From Onthovicinus sp900555545 (lineage in GTDB: Bacteria > Bacillota > Clostridia > Oscillospirales > Acutalibacteraceae): 64,000 nt of DNA. The notes below the pieces were generated by a model that was given only the letters and a program-made list of their open reading frames with translations, made no database searches and was not told where the DNA came from. Position 1 is the first letter of the stretch, and each line of letters starts with the position of its first letter. Location of the stretch: positions 1 through 64,000 of the forward strand of contig CASFPX010000006.1 of the NCBI GenBank assembly GCA_949296915.1. Direction: 5' to 3'. Below are positions 7,643 through 16,562 of this stretch, piece after piece. The position numbers and the translations under genes were made by a program.

Positions 7643-9242
7643 GCTTCCCCTCCATATCGTACGGTGAGTCCGTGAGGAAAATCAGCCGCATGGAGCCGGA
7701 GAGCAGCTCGATCTGCCGCCGGATCCGCTCCTGTTTTTCCTGAATCCGCGCCTCGTCCGTGGCCATCTCCAGCTCGCCGCTGTAATAACGCTCGCGGTAA
7801 CCGGTCTCAAATCCGTCAAATCCAGCCAGGCAGCACTCCTTGGCACCACAGCGCCGGAGCAGGTTCAGCAGCATCAGGCCCGCGTTGTCGGAGATCAGGC
7901 TGTCCGGGTTGGTGTATCGGTCATAGTCCACATACAGGCGGCGCTCCCCGCCGGGGTCCGGAATGTTGGAGGTGAGGATCAACGGGATCTCCGGCATGGC
8001 CTGAAGCTCCTGATCGATGATATCCATCCGCTTGTGATTGCTGACAAAGCAGGCGTTGATCGGGAATTGGGTGTCCGCAAAATTGACGGCAATCACATAG
8101 GGATGCTCCCTGCTGATAAAATCACGCAAAAAGCTGTATTCGGTCGCGAGCGTTTTGCCGGGCGCCAGAACCAAGATCCTGCGCCCGTCGATTTCCCGGG
8201 AAATCTGCTCCACCGCCCGGCTGTCGTCGATCTTCCGGCTCTGGAACCGGTTGTATAGCCGTTCGATCAGCTTTTGGTCGTACAGGACTTTGTATTCCTC
8301 CGGGATGGTGAGAATGATTTTTTCGATATCCTGCATGGTCAAAGTCCGCCGGTTGATCAGATAGGCGGCATAGTTCGGATGGCAGACGTGATGTGCGGCG
8401 ATGTGATAGGGCATGGAGTATCCCCATTCATATTCCCGGCGGATGGCAGCAATATGCTCGTCATAGATATCCATCACCATGGAGACATCATAGCGCGATG
8501 CGATATTCCGGTTGATATACTGCGCGATCAGCTCCGTGGGCAGGTTGCCCGCGCCGCGCCCCATGCCGTATACCGAGGAGTCGATGATCAGTGTGCGCTT
8601 GGTCTGGATTTTACCGAGCACCTGTGCGTTGGAAAATGCCAGCTGCATATTGTTGTGGCCGTGGAACCCGATGTGGATCCCCGGCGCCAGATTTTTATCA
8701 ATCAGGTAGAACCGGTGTGAGACGTCATTGCGGTACATACTGCCCAGCGTATCCACGATATAAAAAGCATAGGGCTTGAGCGTGTTCATCTTCTCCACCA
8801 GCTGGAGCAGTTCCAGATCTGTGTAAAAGGTGGTGCCCACCGGCTGCATGAATACCAGGTAGCCCTTATCCATGATGATCTGCGCCCATTCCATGGCTTT
8901 TTGAATCTCATCCTGATGGAAGGTCAGCCGGATGCCGCCGATTCCCTTGCCGTCGCACGGCTCCAGCAGGGAGGGATGCAGCTCCTTTTCACCAATGGCG
9001 ATCATCGCCACGTACAGGGCATCCCTCGGCGGCTCGGGCAGGACGGCTTCCACCTCCGCCGCGCTGCCGAACAGGGAGGCGTTTTGCTCCTGTACCATCC
9101 CGGTCAGGAATCCGCACTCAATGATATCAATATGCGCCCGTTCCAGCTTGTCCAGAATGGAGCGGATCGTCCTCCGCCCAAACATCCAATCGTTGACGTA
9201 CCCGCCGTCGCGCAGGGTACAGTCCAAAATCTGTATGCTCAC
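7620..9242 (-). CDS. DRE-TIM metallolyase (HMGL-like aldolase) with extra C-terminal domain
   Basis: A 540-residue protein. Residues 1 to about 290 form an HMG-CoA-lyase-like TIM barrel. LDCTLRDGGYVNDW at about 6-19 carries the Arg and Asp of the family's signature, and FHGHNNMQLAF near 200 gives the HxH metal ligands, as in 4-hydroxy-2-oxovalerate aldolase. Residues from about 330 hold a second domain beginning RRILVLAPGKTLATEYSFL and containing CCLAGFDGFE, which looks like the DUF115/MAF or GT42-like fold. It overlaps the CMP-sugar synthetase gene by four bases. It may make or cleave a 2-keto-3-deoxy acid sugar. The barrel call is firm; the substrate and the role of the second domain are not. 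Confidence 0.75.
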   Translation of the reverse strand: MSIQILDCTLRDGGYVNDWMFGRRTIRSILDKLERAHIDIIECGFLTGMVQEQNASLFGSAAEVEAVLPEPPRDALYVAMIAIGEKELHPSLLEPCDGKGIGGIRLTFHQDEIQKAMEWAQIIMDKGYLVFMQPVGTTFYTDLELLQLVEKMNTLKPYAFYIVDTLGSMYRNDVSHRFYLIDKNLAPGIHIGFHGHNNMQLAFSNAQVLGKIQTKRTLIIDSSVYGMGRGAGNLPTELIAQYINRNIASRYDVSMVMDIYDEHIAAIRREYEWGYSMPYHIAAHHVCHPNYAAYLINRRTLTMQDIEKIILTIPEEYKVLYDQKLIERLYNRFQSRKIDDSRAVEQISREIDGRRILVLAPGKTLATEYSFLRDFISREHPYVIAVNFADTQFPINACFVSNHKRMDIIDQELQAMPEIPLILTSNIPDPGGERRLYVDYDRYTNPDSLISDNAGLMLLNLLRRCGAKECCLAGFDGFETGYRERYYSGELEMATDEARIQEKQERIRRQIELLSGSMRLIFLTDSPYDMEGKHDPVHSV

Positions 9243-9982
9243 AGCCTGATTTCTCCCCTTTCGATTTTACCGCGGAGAATCCCCCGCACGTAGTCCAGAT
9301 CCTTTGGCGTGTCCACCGACAGCGTGTGTGCCTGCACGGGGATCATCCGAAGCTTTTTCCCGTGCTCCACAAAGCGCAGTTCATTGATATCCTCGATTTT
9401 CTCATTCTCTCCCTTGGGCGTTTCGGCAAAAAAACGCAGGGCCTCCATGGAGTAGGCGAGCACGCCCAGATGCTTGTAATAGTCGAACCGGAGGGAGGCT
9501 TTCGGGTGCGGGATGGGGCTGCGCGAGAAGAAGAGCGCGTTGCCCTGTGCGTCGGTGACCACCTTGATATTGCTCTCGTCCACGGTTTCGGCGGGGGAGA
9601 GGATCTTGGTCATCAGGTTGGCCGCAAAAAAATCCTCCATCCGGTCGGGGATTACGGCCTCGACCAGTTCCGGCTCGATCAATGGCTCGTCCCCATTCAC
9701 ACAGATGTAGAGGTCCGCAGGGATCTTCCGGGCCGCCTCATAAATGCGCTCCGTGCTGGTGGCGCAGTCCGGGGAGGTCATCACGGCATCGATCCCGAGC
9801 GTTGTACAGCAGTGCAGGATTTCCTCGTGGTCGGTTGCCACACAGACGGTATCAATCCGACGGCACTGACGAACCTGACGGCACACCCACCAGATCATGG
9901 GATAGCCGCACAGATCCATCAGCGGTTTGCCTTTGAACCGGCTTGAGCCGTACCGCGCAGGTATAATCGCGGCAATTTTCAT
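9239..9982 (-). CDS. CMP-sugar synthetase, KdsB-like
   Basis: A 247-residue nucleotidyltransferase. The start at 9982 is chosen because MKIAAIIPARYGSSRFKGKP begins there, GGGGGAG lies nine bases upstream, and it overlaps the previous gene by four bases. The N-terminal ARYGSSRFKGKPL is the CTP-binding signature of 3-deoxy-manno-octulosonate cytidylyltransferase. CVNGDEPLIEPE at about 93-104 carries the conserved metal-binding Asp, and SVDTPKDLDYVR lies near the C-terminus. It should activate a 3-deoxy-ulosonic acid as its CMP derivative. Kdo itself is unusual in a Gram-positive, so another acid sugar is likely. Two CMP-sugar-type transferases are encoded upstream. Confidence 0.82.
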   Translation of the reverse strand: MKIAAIIPARYGSSRFKGKPLMDLCGYPMIWWVCRQVRQCRRIDTVCVATDHEEILHCCTTLGIDAVMTSPDCATSTERIYEAARKIPADLYICVNGDEPLIEPELVEAVIPDRMEDFFAANLMTKILSPAETVDESNIKVVTDAQGNALFFSRSPIPHPKASLRFDYYKHLGVLAYSMEALRFFAETPKGENEKIEDINELRFVEHGKKLRMIPVQAHTLSVDTPKDLDYVRGILRGKIERGEIRL

Positions 9983-11736
9983 GATTTTCCGCTCCCCCTT
10001 CTGTGGAACAGGCTGCTCAATGCGCGCAGCGGTTTGGTGATTTTCCAACTGGTGGAATTCTCATAGGCGGCCATGACCTCTTTTGTCCGTTCCTCCAGCT
10101 CCCGTGTGAGCAGATCCTGGGAGATCCCCTCGACCGGCGGCGGGACGGGGGCCGGCTTGCCGGGATGCTTTTTGTTCATCGCCTGCTTGTACAGGTTCCA
10201 GTTTTCCAATATGCGGTCGGACCACATTTTCAGCACGTTGTCCCGCACGGCCTCGTATCCCTCGGGCACGGGAATCTCCGCACGCTTGCAGCAATTTTCT
10301 CCGTTCTTCATATCATAGGCCAGCACATCCGGTAAAAAGACAGGGATCTCATGCTTTAACAGCTGCTTGCGCCCGTTCATTTTCAGGTTAAAATGGATCA
10401 TCAGAAAATCGCGCAGGCGTTCCCTCAGCGGCAGGCGGGCCCGGCTGTAAATGTTGTCATCCCGGTAGCTGTCAAGCAGCGCGCCGATCACATAGTGGCC
10501 CTTCAGGGCTCCAAAGCATCCGGCGACGAGCTCCTCCTCGCTCTCAAAGCCGAAAAAGATCGGCTGTAAGCGCAATCGCTTCAGGTTCAGGTTGGCACGC
10601 ATCTCAGGTATCAGGACGATCCCGCCCTCCTCAAACAACACCTTTAGTGCCAGATATTCCTCCACATATTGGAAATCCTCCGCCAACAGCGCCTCCCGCA
10701 CGCTCTCCGGGAGTTCTTCCTCCGGGGGGAGGGACGATTCGTCCAGATCAATCAGCCGGCCGCGTGGGAAGTCGGCTGCGACCTCCGTCCGGTATTCCTC
10801 GGGAATAGGGCGGTACAGGTGAGCGCAGATCAGGTTCTCCGGGATGACCTCCTGCTTGAGATAATCGAGGATGCGTTTTGTTTTGGCGTCCTTGGCCAGA
10901 TAGGGGTTGAGCAGGAAGTCCTGCTGGCGCTCCTTTAAAAAGGTGATGAAATCCGCCTGGAACAGGATGCGTGACTGTGTCATGTTCCACAACAGCTGCC
11001 GGGCAATACAGTAGACCGCCTCATCGTGATAGCGGGGGTTCCCCTCGGTGAGGAAAAAGCGGAAGGCATCGATCAGATCGACCAGGTGCCCGTCCGGTGA
11101 GGTGGACAGGGTGTTGGGCCGCCGGTAATAGTTGTAAAAGGGCTTGGGCACATATCCAATACGCGGATAGCGGGTGACAATGGCCGGGATCAGCGCAATA
11201 TCCTCAAACAGCATTTTGCGATAGCGGTTCTCCGCCCAGATGGAGCGGCGGAACAGTTTGTTTACGCTGTAGGTAATATTGTTGCCGTTGGCGATGTAAT
11301 CGGACGCATCTACCTCCTCACGCGGATAGGAGGAGACGACGCTGCTGCGGCCCTCCTCCACATAGATGATTTTTACGTCGCACATGACGATATCATCGCC
11401 CTCGCGCACGGCTTTGTCGTAGAGCTCTTCACACATGGTGGGCTCGATCGTATCGTCGGAGTCCATGAACAGGACGTACTCTCCTGCGGCGATCTCCAGC
11501 CCGGCATTGCGTGCCATCCCAAGCCCGGCATTTTCCTGGTGGATAACGCGCACCAGCTCCGGATGCGACTCGGCATACCGGTCGCAGATCTGTGGCGACG
11601 CATCCTCGCTCCCGTCGTCCACCAGGATGATCTCCTTTTCCGGCAGCGTCTGATCCAGCGCGGAATCCACGGCGCGCTCCAGAAAATTTTCCACTTGATA
11701 GACGGGGATAATGATCGAAACCTTTGGATTATTCAT
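9979..11736 (-). CDS. GT2 glycosyltransferase with degenerate GT32-like domain
   Basis: A 585-residue protein. The ATG at 11736 is preferred: GGGAGG lies just upstream and MNNPKVSIIIPVYQ follows. Residues 1 to about 230 are a GT-A family 2 domain with VDDGSEDAS at 39-47 and the DXD site MDSDD at 91-95. Residues about 305-420 resemble the GT32 capsule-sugar domain: EYLALKVLFEEGGIVLIPEM (360-379) matches the family pattern DYxRxxxLYExGGIYLDTD, but the metal-binding DTD is replaced by IPE, and FFGFESEEE follows. A C-terminal helical segment ends the protein. The second domain is therefore probably non-catalytic. It sits in the glycan operon with 4- and 8-base overlaps to its neighbours. Confidence 0.78.
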   Translation of the reverse strand: MNNPKVSIIIPVYQVENFLERAVDSALDQTLPEKEIILVDDGSEDASPQICDRYAESHPELVRVIHQENAGLGMARNAGLEIAAGEYVLFMDSDDTIEPTMCEELYDKAVREGDDIVMCDVKIIYVEEGRSSVVSSYPREEVDASDYIANGNNITYSVNKLFRRSIWAENRYRKMLFEDIALIPAIVTRYPRIGYVPKPFYNYYRRPNTLSTSPDGHLVDLIDAFRFFLTEGNPRYHDEAVYCIARQLLWNMTQSRILFQADFITFLKERQQDFLLNPYLAKDAKTKRILDYLKQEVIPENLICAHLYRPIPEEYRTEVAADFPRGRLIDLDESSLPPEEELPESVREALLAEDFQYVEEYLALKVLFEEGGIVLIPEMRANLNLKRLRLQPIFFGFESEEELVAGCFGALKGHYVIGALLDSYRDDNIYSRARLPLRERLRDFLMIHFNLKMNGRKQLLKHEIPVFLPDVLAYDMKNGENCCKRAEIPVPEGYEAVRDNVLKMWSDRILENWNLYKQAMNKKHPGKPAPVPPPVEGISQDLLTRELEERTKEVMAAYENSTSWKITKPLRALSSLFHRRGSGKS

Positions 11737-12820
11737 GGCGGCCTCCCAAGTAATTGAGTGTTTCCCGGAGCTCGTAGACGGTCTGCGGGACATAATAGTT
11801 TTTCCCGGCGAACTGGGTATAAAATTGATGTAGGTACCGCCGGAGAACGTCGTCCTCTTTCCACAGTACCTTGCCCTCAAACAGCCGGTAAAGCATGACG
11901 GTGTTCCGATCCATGCCGAACACAATCCGGGGTGTCAGTGCGGCATTGGAGCACACGGTGATCACGGCACCACCTGACGGGGGCTCATTGAGCAGGAAAA
12001 GCTCCCACGGCACATCTGCGTCGTATTTCCGGGTCAGTCCGAGTTGGAGGGGCAGGTTTTCCGTGTTACGTGGGTGCGGCTTGACGGCAAAACGCCCGGG
12101 AGGGACGGCATCCCGGCACAGCCGCATCAGCTCCAGATCATTGGTCCGGATGTTTTCCGCGCGGAACGACTGCTCCAGGAAGATAAAGTCGGCTCCGTTG
12201 AGCGGCGGATGGTAGTCAAAGATCCGGTTGAGCAGGCGGCGCAGGTCCTCATCCTCGGGGGCGATCTTGGGGATCGGGCGATTTTCCAGGGTGTCGCCCC
12301 GTACGGCCAGATGTGGTTCATAGAGGAGAACGTGGTGTACTTTGTCCGCAATTTTTCGCCCTTCGGCATGGCGGTTGATCGCTGCGCGGTCAGGGCGGAG
12401 ATAGTCGATCACGTAGGTGGAGAATCCGTCCTCATAGCAGATAAAGTCGCACGGCAGGCCGTAGTAGCAAACGGCCAGCATCCGTGTGAATGGGTCATAG
12501 TTGGAGAAGTACACCTCGGAATAGGAATCGAGCGGGCCGCTCATCATCCATTTTAAGTGGCGCGGAATATCCCGAAAGGCGGGATCGAGTTCCGCCCCCT
12601 GCTTAGCGGCATATTCACCGTTAAAGGCCGATGTCTGCGCACATAAGACCCGATCGAACAGTTCGCTCTCCTCCAGCCGCCCGGCATAAAAATCGCGGCG
12701 CGGCAGAATGTCGGTCAACACGGCGTCTGCCGCCCGTCCGGCGAGCAGTGTGCGGCGCAGATGGACGGCGGTGAAGAGCTGATAGATGGAGTTGACAATA
12801 ATCAGCACACGGTTAGTCAT
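11729..12820 (-). CDS. Bacterial sialyltransferase-like glycosyltransferase A (GT52/GT38-type)
   Basis: A 363-residue protein; start ATG at 12820 with GGGAGG upstream. The N-terminus RVLIIVNSIYQLFTAVHL resembles lipooligosaccharide sialyltransferases of family GT52. The two motifs shared by bacterial CMP-sugar transferases (GT38, GT52, GT80) are present: E-D-G at 130-132 (YEDGFSTYV) and H-P at 249-250 (VKPHPRN), followed by a Ser-containing motif, CSNAAL, at 290-295. Such enzymes use CMP-activated acid sugars, which fits the CMP-sugar synthetase downstream. The family assignment is by motif reading only, and the acceptor is unknown. Confidence 0.65.
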   Translation of the reverse strand: MTNRVLIIVNSIYQLFTAVHLRRTLLAGRAADAVLTDILPRRDFYAGRLEESELFDRVLCAQTSAFNGEYAAKQGAELDPAFRDIPRHLKWMMSGPLDSYSEVYFSNYDPFTRMLAVCYYGLPCDFICYEDGFSTYVIDYLRPDRAAINRHAEGRKIADKVHHVLLYEPHLAVRGDTLENRPIPKIAPEDEDLRRLLNRIFDYHPPLNGADFIFLEQSFRAENIRTNDLELMRLCRDAVPPGRFAVKPHPRNTENLPLQLGLTRKYDADVPWELFLLNEPPSGGAVITVCSNAALTPRIVFGMDRNTVMLYRLFEGKVLWKEDDVLRRYLHQFYTQFAGKNYYVPQTVYELRETLNYLGGRHE

Positions 12821-13790
12821 GCTGTTGATCCCTCCCGATCCTTTTGATGATAAAATGTTTGGCAAGGTTTTCGCATCCGGTGGAGTCGAATGCATAGAGA
12901 TACTCCGGCTTGGGATGCAGTACATAGGGGAGCAGTTCGCTCGGGAAAATGGTGCGGATGATCTGTGCTCCCGGGAAGATACCCGTGTAGTCAAGCGTAT
13001 CATCCGGGTGCGGCTTGACAATCAGGCGTATCCCACGCAGCGCGTGTGCGGCCAGGCCGCGATACAAATTCTCCTGCTCCTGCTGCGTCATCATGCCAAG
13101 TCCTGCAAAGTGCTGGGTCAGCAGGACGGCCTGGGCATCGGTCGGAATCGCCTCTCGAATAAAAAAATGGATCACGCGTTCCCGTTTGGCTTCCGTCATC
13201 CCGGCCAGAAGGTCCTCTGGGCAAAAATCCACGTATTTTGGCGCGGAGACGTCGATCGTCTGAGCGGCCTTGAGGCATAAGATCTGCTCGATGCATTCAT
13301 TTGACCCATCAAACAGGCCATACTTCTGAGCGATTTGTGCGTGTAGGGGGAATTTTTTCAGCAGGGGGCGGTATAAATCATCCGGACGGCTGATCAACCC
13401 TGCCGCGTCCTCCATCATGGCGAATGGAATGGCGTGACGGATCAGATACAGGCTGAAATAAAAATGTGCGCCAGCCACATAAATCCGGCCAAACCGGCCG
13501 ATCCGGTCGGGGATCCGCTCCCGGCAGCAGCGCTCCACATCGGCGAGTACCTGATGCTCGCTGCTGTGCGGGATGTGCAGATAGGGGAAGAGATAGACCG
13601 CGTCGAAAAATTCCGTTAAGGATTTATAGTTCGGATATTTTCGCGTGATGAAATCCGGCAGGATCAGCACGGCCCGGCACGTGGGGTGGTACGTAATCCG
13701 GTGGAGCAGAGCGGCAAGCAGTTGATAGGAACTGACTGCATGGTAAAGGACGGAATCCCGCTTTTTTCGATTAAGAAATCTGTGCATCAT
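12813..13790 (-). CDS. Bacterial sialyltransferase-like glycosyltransferase B (GT52/polysialyltransferase-type)
   Basis: A 325-residue protein. The N-terminal SVLYHAVSSYQLLAALLH is of the same type as that of gene A next to it, and it has E-D-x-x-G at 127-131 (MMEDAAGLI), KPHPDD at 259-264 and FPSELL at 282-287. The KPHP and later FPSELL/Ser motifs are typical of GT-B polysialyltransferase-like enzymes. It overlaps gene A by eight bases and the upstream HAD gene by 20. Two tandem but divergent enzymes suggest two linkages, or an initiator and an extender, using the same CMP-sugar. That is inference from motif order. Confidence 0.6.
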   Translation of the reverse strand: MMHRFLNRKKRDSVLYHAVSSYQLLAALLHRITYHPTCRAVLILPDFITRKYPNYKSLTEFFDAVYLFPYLHIPHSSEHQVLADVERCCRERIPDRIGRFGRIYVAGAHFYFSLYLIRHAIPFAMMEDAAGLISRPDDLYRPLLKKFPLHAQIAQKYGLFDGSNECIEQILCLKAAQTIDVSAPKYVDFCPEDLLAGMTEAKRERVIHFFIREAIPTDAQAVLLTQHFAGLGMMTQQEQENLYRGLAAHALRGIRLIVKPHPDDTLDYTGIFPGAQIIRTIFPSELLPYVLHPKPEYLYAFDSTGCENLAKHFIIKRIGRDQQHD

Positions 13791-15750
13791 CGAGCAATGC
13801 CTCCAGCGGACGCAGGAATTTTTGATTTCGGCTGTGCAGCAGCGGGATCATCGGCGCATAGGCGTCCCGCCCGCTGACCGGGATTTGTTTGCCAAGGCGC
13901 GCCTCCGTACCCAGGAATAGGCGCACAAAGTCGAGGATTCCACGGTGAATCTCCCGGATCTGCTCCGGATGCGCACGGTTCTCCCGGAACACCAACTGGT
14001 AGGAATCCCCCTCCGGATAAAATCCCTTCAGGCTTCCCTCCGGGGAGGAGAGCAACAGCTCCCAGTACAGGTTGTGATTTTTAGCGGGGTCGTGCGTTTT
14101 CCACAGGTCGCGGTTGAGGGCGGAGGAATAAAAATAACTCACCAGTTGCCCGCCGAACACCATCGGTTCCGCAGCGCCCGGGTCGGGGCCTGGTGCGGCG
14201 TCCGTCCCCGCGAGGATCCCTGTGATGGGACAGTCAAGCCCCCATACGCGGTTGACCATGCAGTCGAGCATGACCGCGCCGCTGCCCGCCCAACCGATAT
14301 CGATGGCTGCGGCGGACCGGCACCCGTCCAGCAGTCCGGTGTAGTATTTTTTACCGGCTTCGACCTGTCCGGCGTAAGCGGACAAAACCTGATCCCAGTG
14401 GTTCAATAGATATTCTTCAATCAGGGGCGCCGTTTTATGCGTGAGGGGCTCCGCCTCTTTTATTTCCAGCGCCCCGCATAGCTCCGGTAGGATGGACTCC
14501 AACTCCATCCCCAGCAGCACCTGACGTATGGTGCGGTGTGATCCCACCTGATGGGTTAGAAAGCGCCGGAAATATTCATGGCGAAAAAAATTACACGACA
14601 GCTTAACCGCCGCCGCGCGCGACCAGTAGGCGTAACGAGTACGTGCCGCCTCTGCCGGGTACATGATCCGGTAGGCCTCCAGCAGGACGGCGCCATCCCG
14701 GGCGAGGAAGAGGAGTGTTTCGATTCCGTGCGACTGTGCATAGTTGTGGATAAACCGGCAGTAACCGGCGGCAAACAGGCCGCCGAAGAGAAAGCCAAAT
14801 TCATATTCACGCGAGTAGACGGCAGCTCCACAGCGCAGATGGCCGTTGACAATCCCGCGGTACAGGCTGCCCACAATGGGGGACATGTCCCGTGTGCGCA
14901 GGGCGTTCCCAGCGCGGTTAACGTTCCCGTACAGATAGGCGCTCCAGCCATGATCCACCGTACGGTCCCGATCGGCCAGGGGATTGTCCCCAATCTGGAT
15001 ATACCGCCTGCCTGAGCCGAGCTCCTGCCGGATCCGGTCGTATAGATCCCCGGCGTGCTTGGAGGCACCGCATTCGCAGGAGACGTAGATCCGGTCAAAT
15101 GCCGGATATCCGCAGGCGTGCAGCAGTTGGCGGATGGTATCACTGCCCAGGTACATATCGGAGGCGGCGATGATTGCCTTCCCCTGCCGGTCCAGTGCAC
15201 GGATCACCTGGAGCATATAGGGATTGGCAGCGCAGCACCGCTGCTCCCACCGGATTTCACATGCCATCCCCTCCGCTTCCGGAATACCTGTCTGGCGCGC
15301 CAGAATTTTCCAGATTTCCGCCAGGCCGGCCTCGCCGGAAAATCCACGTGACCGCTGCTCTGCCCGAGCCTGTGACTCCGCCGCCATCCGCAGGCGCTTG
15401 AAGTCCGGGTAGGACAGCTCCATCCCGACCAGATCAAACACATCCTCCGGGGCGGAGCAGCAGCGCAGGAGTAGGGTATCAAACACATCAAAGGAGATTA
15501 CGTCATATCCGGCGAGGCGATGGGCAAACGATTCTGGGGATTCACGCGCACATTGGGCGGATTCACTTACGCCTGTGGGCAGGAGGGGATCGTCCTCACG
15601 TCTGCCGCCGGGGAGCAGGTAGTATTTAAGGTTGATTTTTAACAGCAAAAACAGCGCGGAAAAACGGCCGTTCTCCGGCCTGCGACGGCTGCGGAATTCT
15701 GTGCGGATCTCCGGTGTGCGCAGCAGCAGGGCGTACAGCCACTGTTTCAT
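13771..15750 (-). CDS. HAD-like protein with C-terminal LARDG domain (COG5610-like)
   Basis: A 659-residue protein. Residues about 80-300 form a HAD-type fold: VISFDVFDTLLLR at about 83-95 has the motif I Asp pair, IIAASDMYLGS near 194-204 serves as motif II, and IQIGDNPLADRD near 246-257 as motif IV. Residues from about 320 form a second region with LLFLARDGAVLL and AIDIGWAGSG. The protein encoded by 17333-18706 has the same two motifs (LYFLARDGYLM, VDSGWVGT), so the operon carries two versions of this domain. Such HAD proteins recur in polysaccharide loci, but I know of no assigned reaction. It overlaps the ATPase gene by four bases. Confidence 0.7.
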   Translation of the reverse strand: MKQWLYALLLRTPEIRTEFRSRRRPENGRFSALFLLLKINLKYYLLPGGRREDDPLLPTGVSESAQCARESPESFAHRLAGYDVISFDVFDTLLLRCCSAPEDVFDLVGMELSYPDFKRLRMAAESQARAEQRSRGFSGEAGLAEIWKILARQTGIPEAEGMACEIRWEQRCCAANPYMLQVIRALDRQGKAIIAASDMYLGSDTIRQLLHACGYPAFDRIYVSCECGASKHAGDLYDRIRQELGSGRRYIQIGDNPLADRDRTVDHGWSAYLYGNVNRAGNALRTRDMSPIVGSLYRGIVNGHLRCGAAVYSREYEFGFLFGGLFAAGYCRFIHNYAQSHGIETLLFLARDGAVLLEAYRIMYPAEAARTRYAYWSRAAAVKLSCNFFRHEYFRRFLTHQVGSHRTIRQVLLGMELESILPELCGALEIKEAEPLTHKTAPLIEEYLLNHWDQVLSAYAGQVEAGKKYYTGLLDGCRSAAAIDIGWAGSGAVMLDCMVNRVWGLDCPITGILAGTDAAPGPDPGAAEPMVFGGQLVSYFYSSALNRDLWKTHDPAKNHNLYWELLLSSPEGSLKGFYPEGDSYQLVFRENRAHPEQIREIHRGILDFVRLFLGTEARLGKQIPVSGRDAYAPMIPLLHSRNQKFLRPLEALLDDAQIS

Positions 15751-16544
15751 GGCTTTCCCTCCCGCAGCTTTTCATAGGCATCGCACACCTCGCCGGGCGG
15801 GCCGTCCGCACGCAGCTTCCCCTTTTCGATCCAGATGGCCCGCGAGCAGTTCCCGCGGATCACAGGGGTGGCGTGTGAGACGATCAGCACCGTGGATCCG
15901 CCGTGTATCATTTCCTGGATGCGTTTTTCGCTCTTTTTGCGGAAGAACAGATCCCCCACGCTCAGCACCTCGTCCAGGATCAGGATTTCCGGGGCATCCT
16001 GCACGGTGGCCACGGCGAACGCCAGCCGCGACACCATGCCGGAGGAGTAGTTGCGCACTTTCTCCTCCATAAATCCCTCCAGCTCTGCGAAGGCGACAAT
16101 CTGCTGATAATGCGCGTCAATATATTTTTGAGAGTAACCGATCATGGCACCGTTGAGGTACACGTTTTCACGCCCCGTCAGCTCTGGATCAAAGCCCGTG
16201 CCCAGCGTCAGGAGCTGTACCTTGCTGCGGTCCACATACACGGTTCCAGCCGTCGGGAGGAGTGCACCGGAGATGATCTTGAGCAGGGTGCTCTTTCCGG
16301 ATCCATTGGTGCCTACGACACCGACTACCTCGCCCCGCCCCACCTGAAAGCTGATGTCGTCCAGTGCCCGGAAGGTCTCCACCCTCCGCCTGCGGCGCAG
16401 CGCACCCACCATCAGTTCCTTGAGGCTGGAGGACTCATCCGACGCGCGCCGGAACTGCATCGTCACATGCTGGACCGATATCTCTATCCCCTCTGCCATC
16501 CATGGGGCAGGGGCATTTTTTTTATTTTTCGTGCATCGTGCCAT
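15747..16544 (-). CDS. Polysaccharide ABC exporter, ATP-binding subunit (TagH/Wzt-like)
   Basis: A 265-residue ATPase. Walker A is GTNGSGKST at about 77-85, the signature is NYSSGMVSRLAFA and Walker B is ILILDEVLSVGD. The early LKELMVGALRRRRRVETFRALDDISF and the LGTGFDPELTGRENVYLNG segment are typical of the TagH/Wzt/RfbB group that exports teichoic acids or O-antigens. There is no long C-terminal carbohydrate-binding domain, so it is closer to short Wzt proteins than to full-length TagH. It pairs with the permease gene 18 bases upstream. The exported glycan is presumably the CMP-sugar-containing one made by this operon. Confidence 0.88.
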   Translation of the reverse strand: MARCTKNKKNAPAPWMAEGIEISVQHVTMQFRRASDESSSLKELMVGALRRRRRVETFRALDDISFQVGRGEVVGVVGTNGSGKSTLLKIISGALLPTAGTVYVDRSKVQLLTLGTGFDPELTGRENVYLNGAMIGYSQKYIDAHYQQIVAFAELEGFMEEKVRNYSSGMVSRLAFAVATVQDAPEILILDEVLSVGDLFFRKKSEKRIQEMIHGGSTVLIVSHATPVIRGNCSRAIWIEKGKLRADGPPGEVCDAYEKLREGKP

Positions 16545-16562
16545 GATGGTTCACTCCCTTTG

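Noticed and set aside
9239..9982. Canonical Kdo/lipopolysaccharide pathway
   Set aside because: The KdsB-like enzyme is present, but no KdsA-type synthase, no lipid A gene and no outer-membrane gene is seen; surrounding genes are Gram-positive in type.
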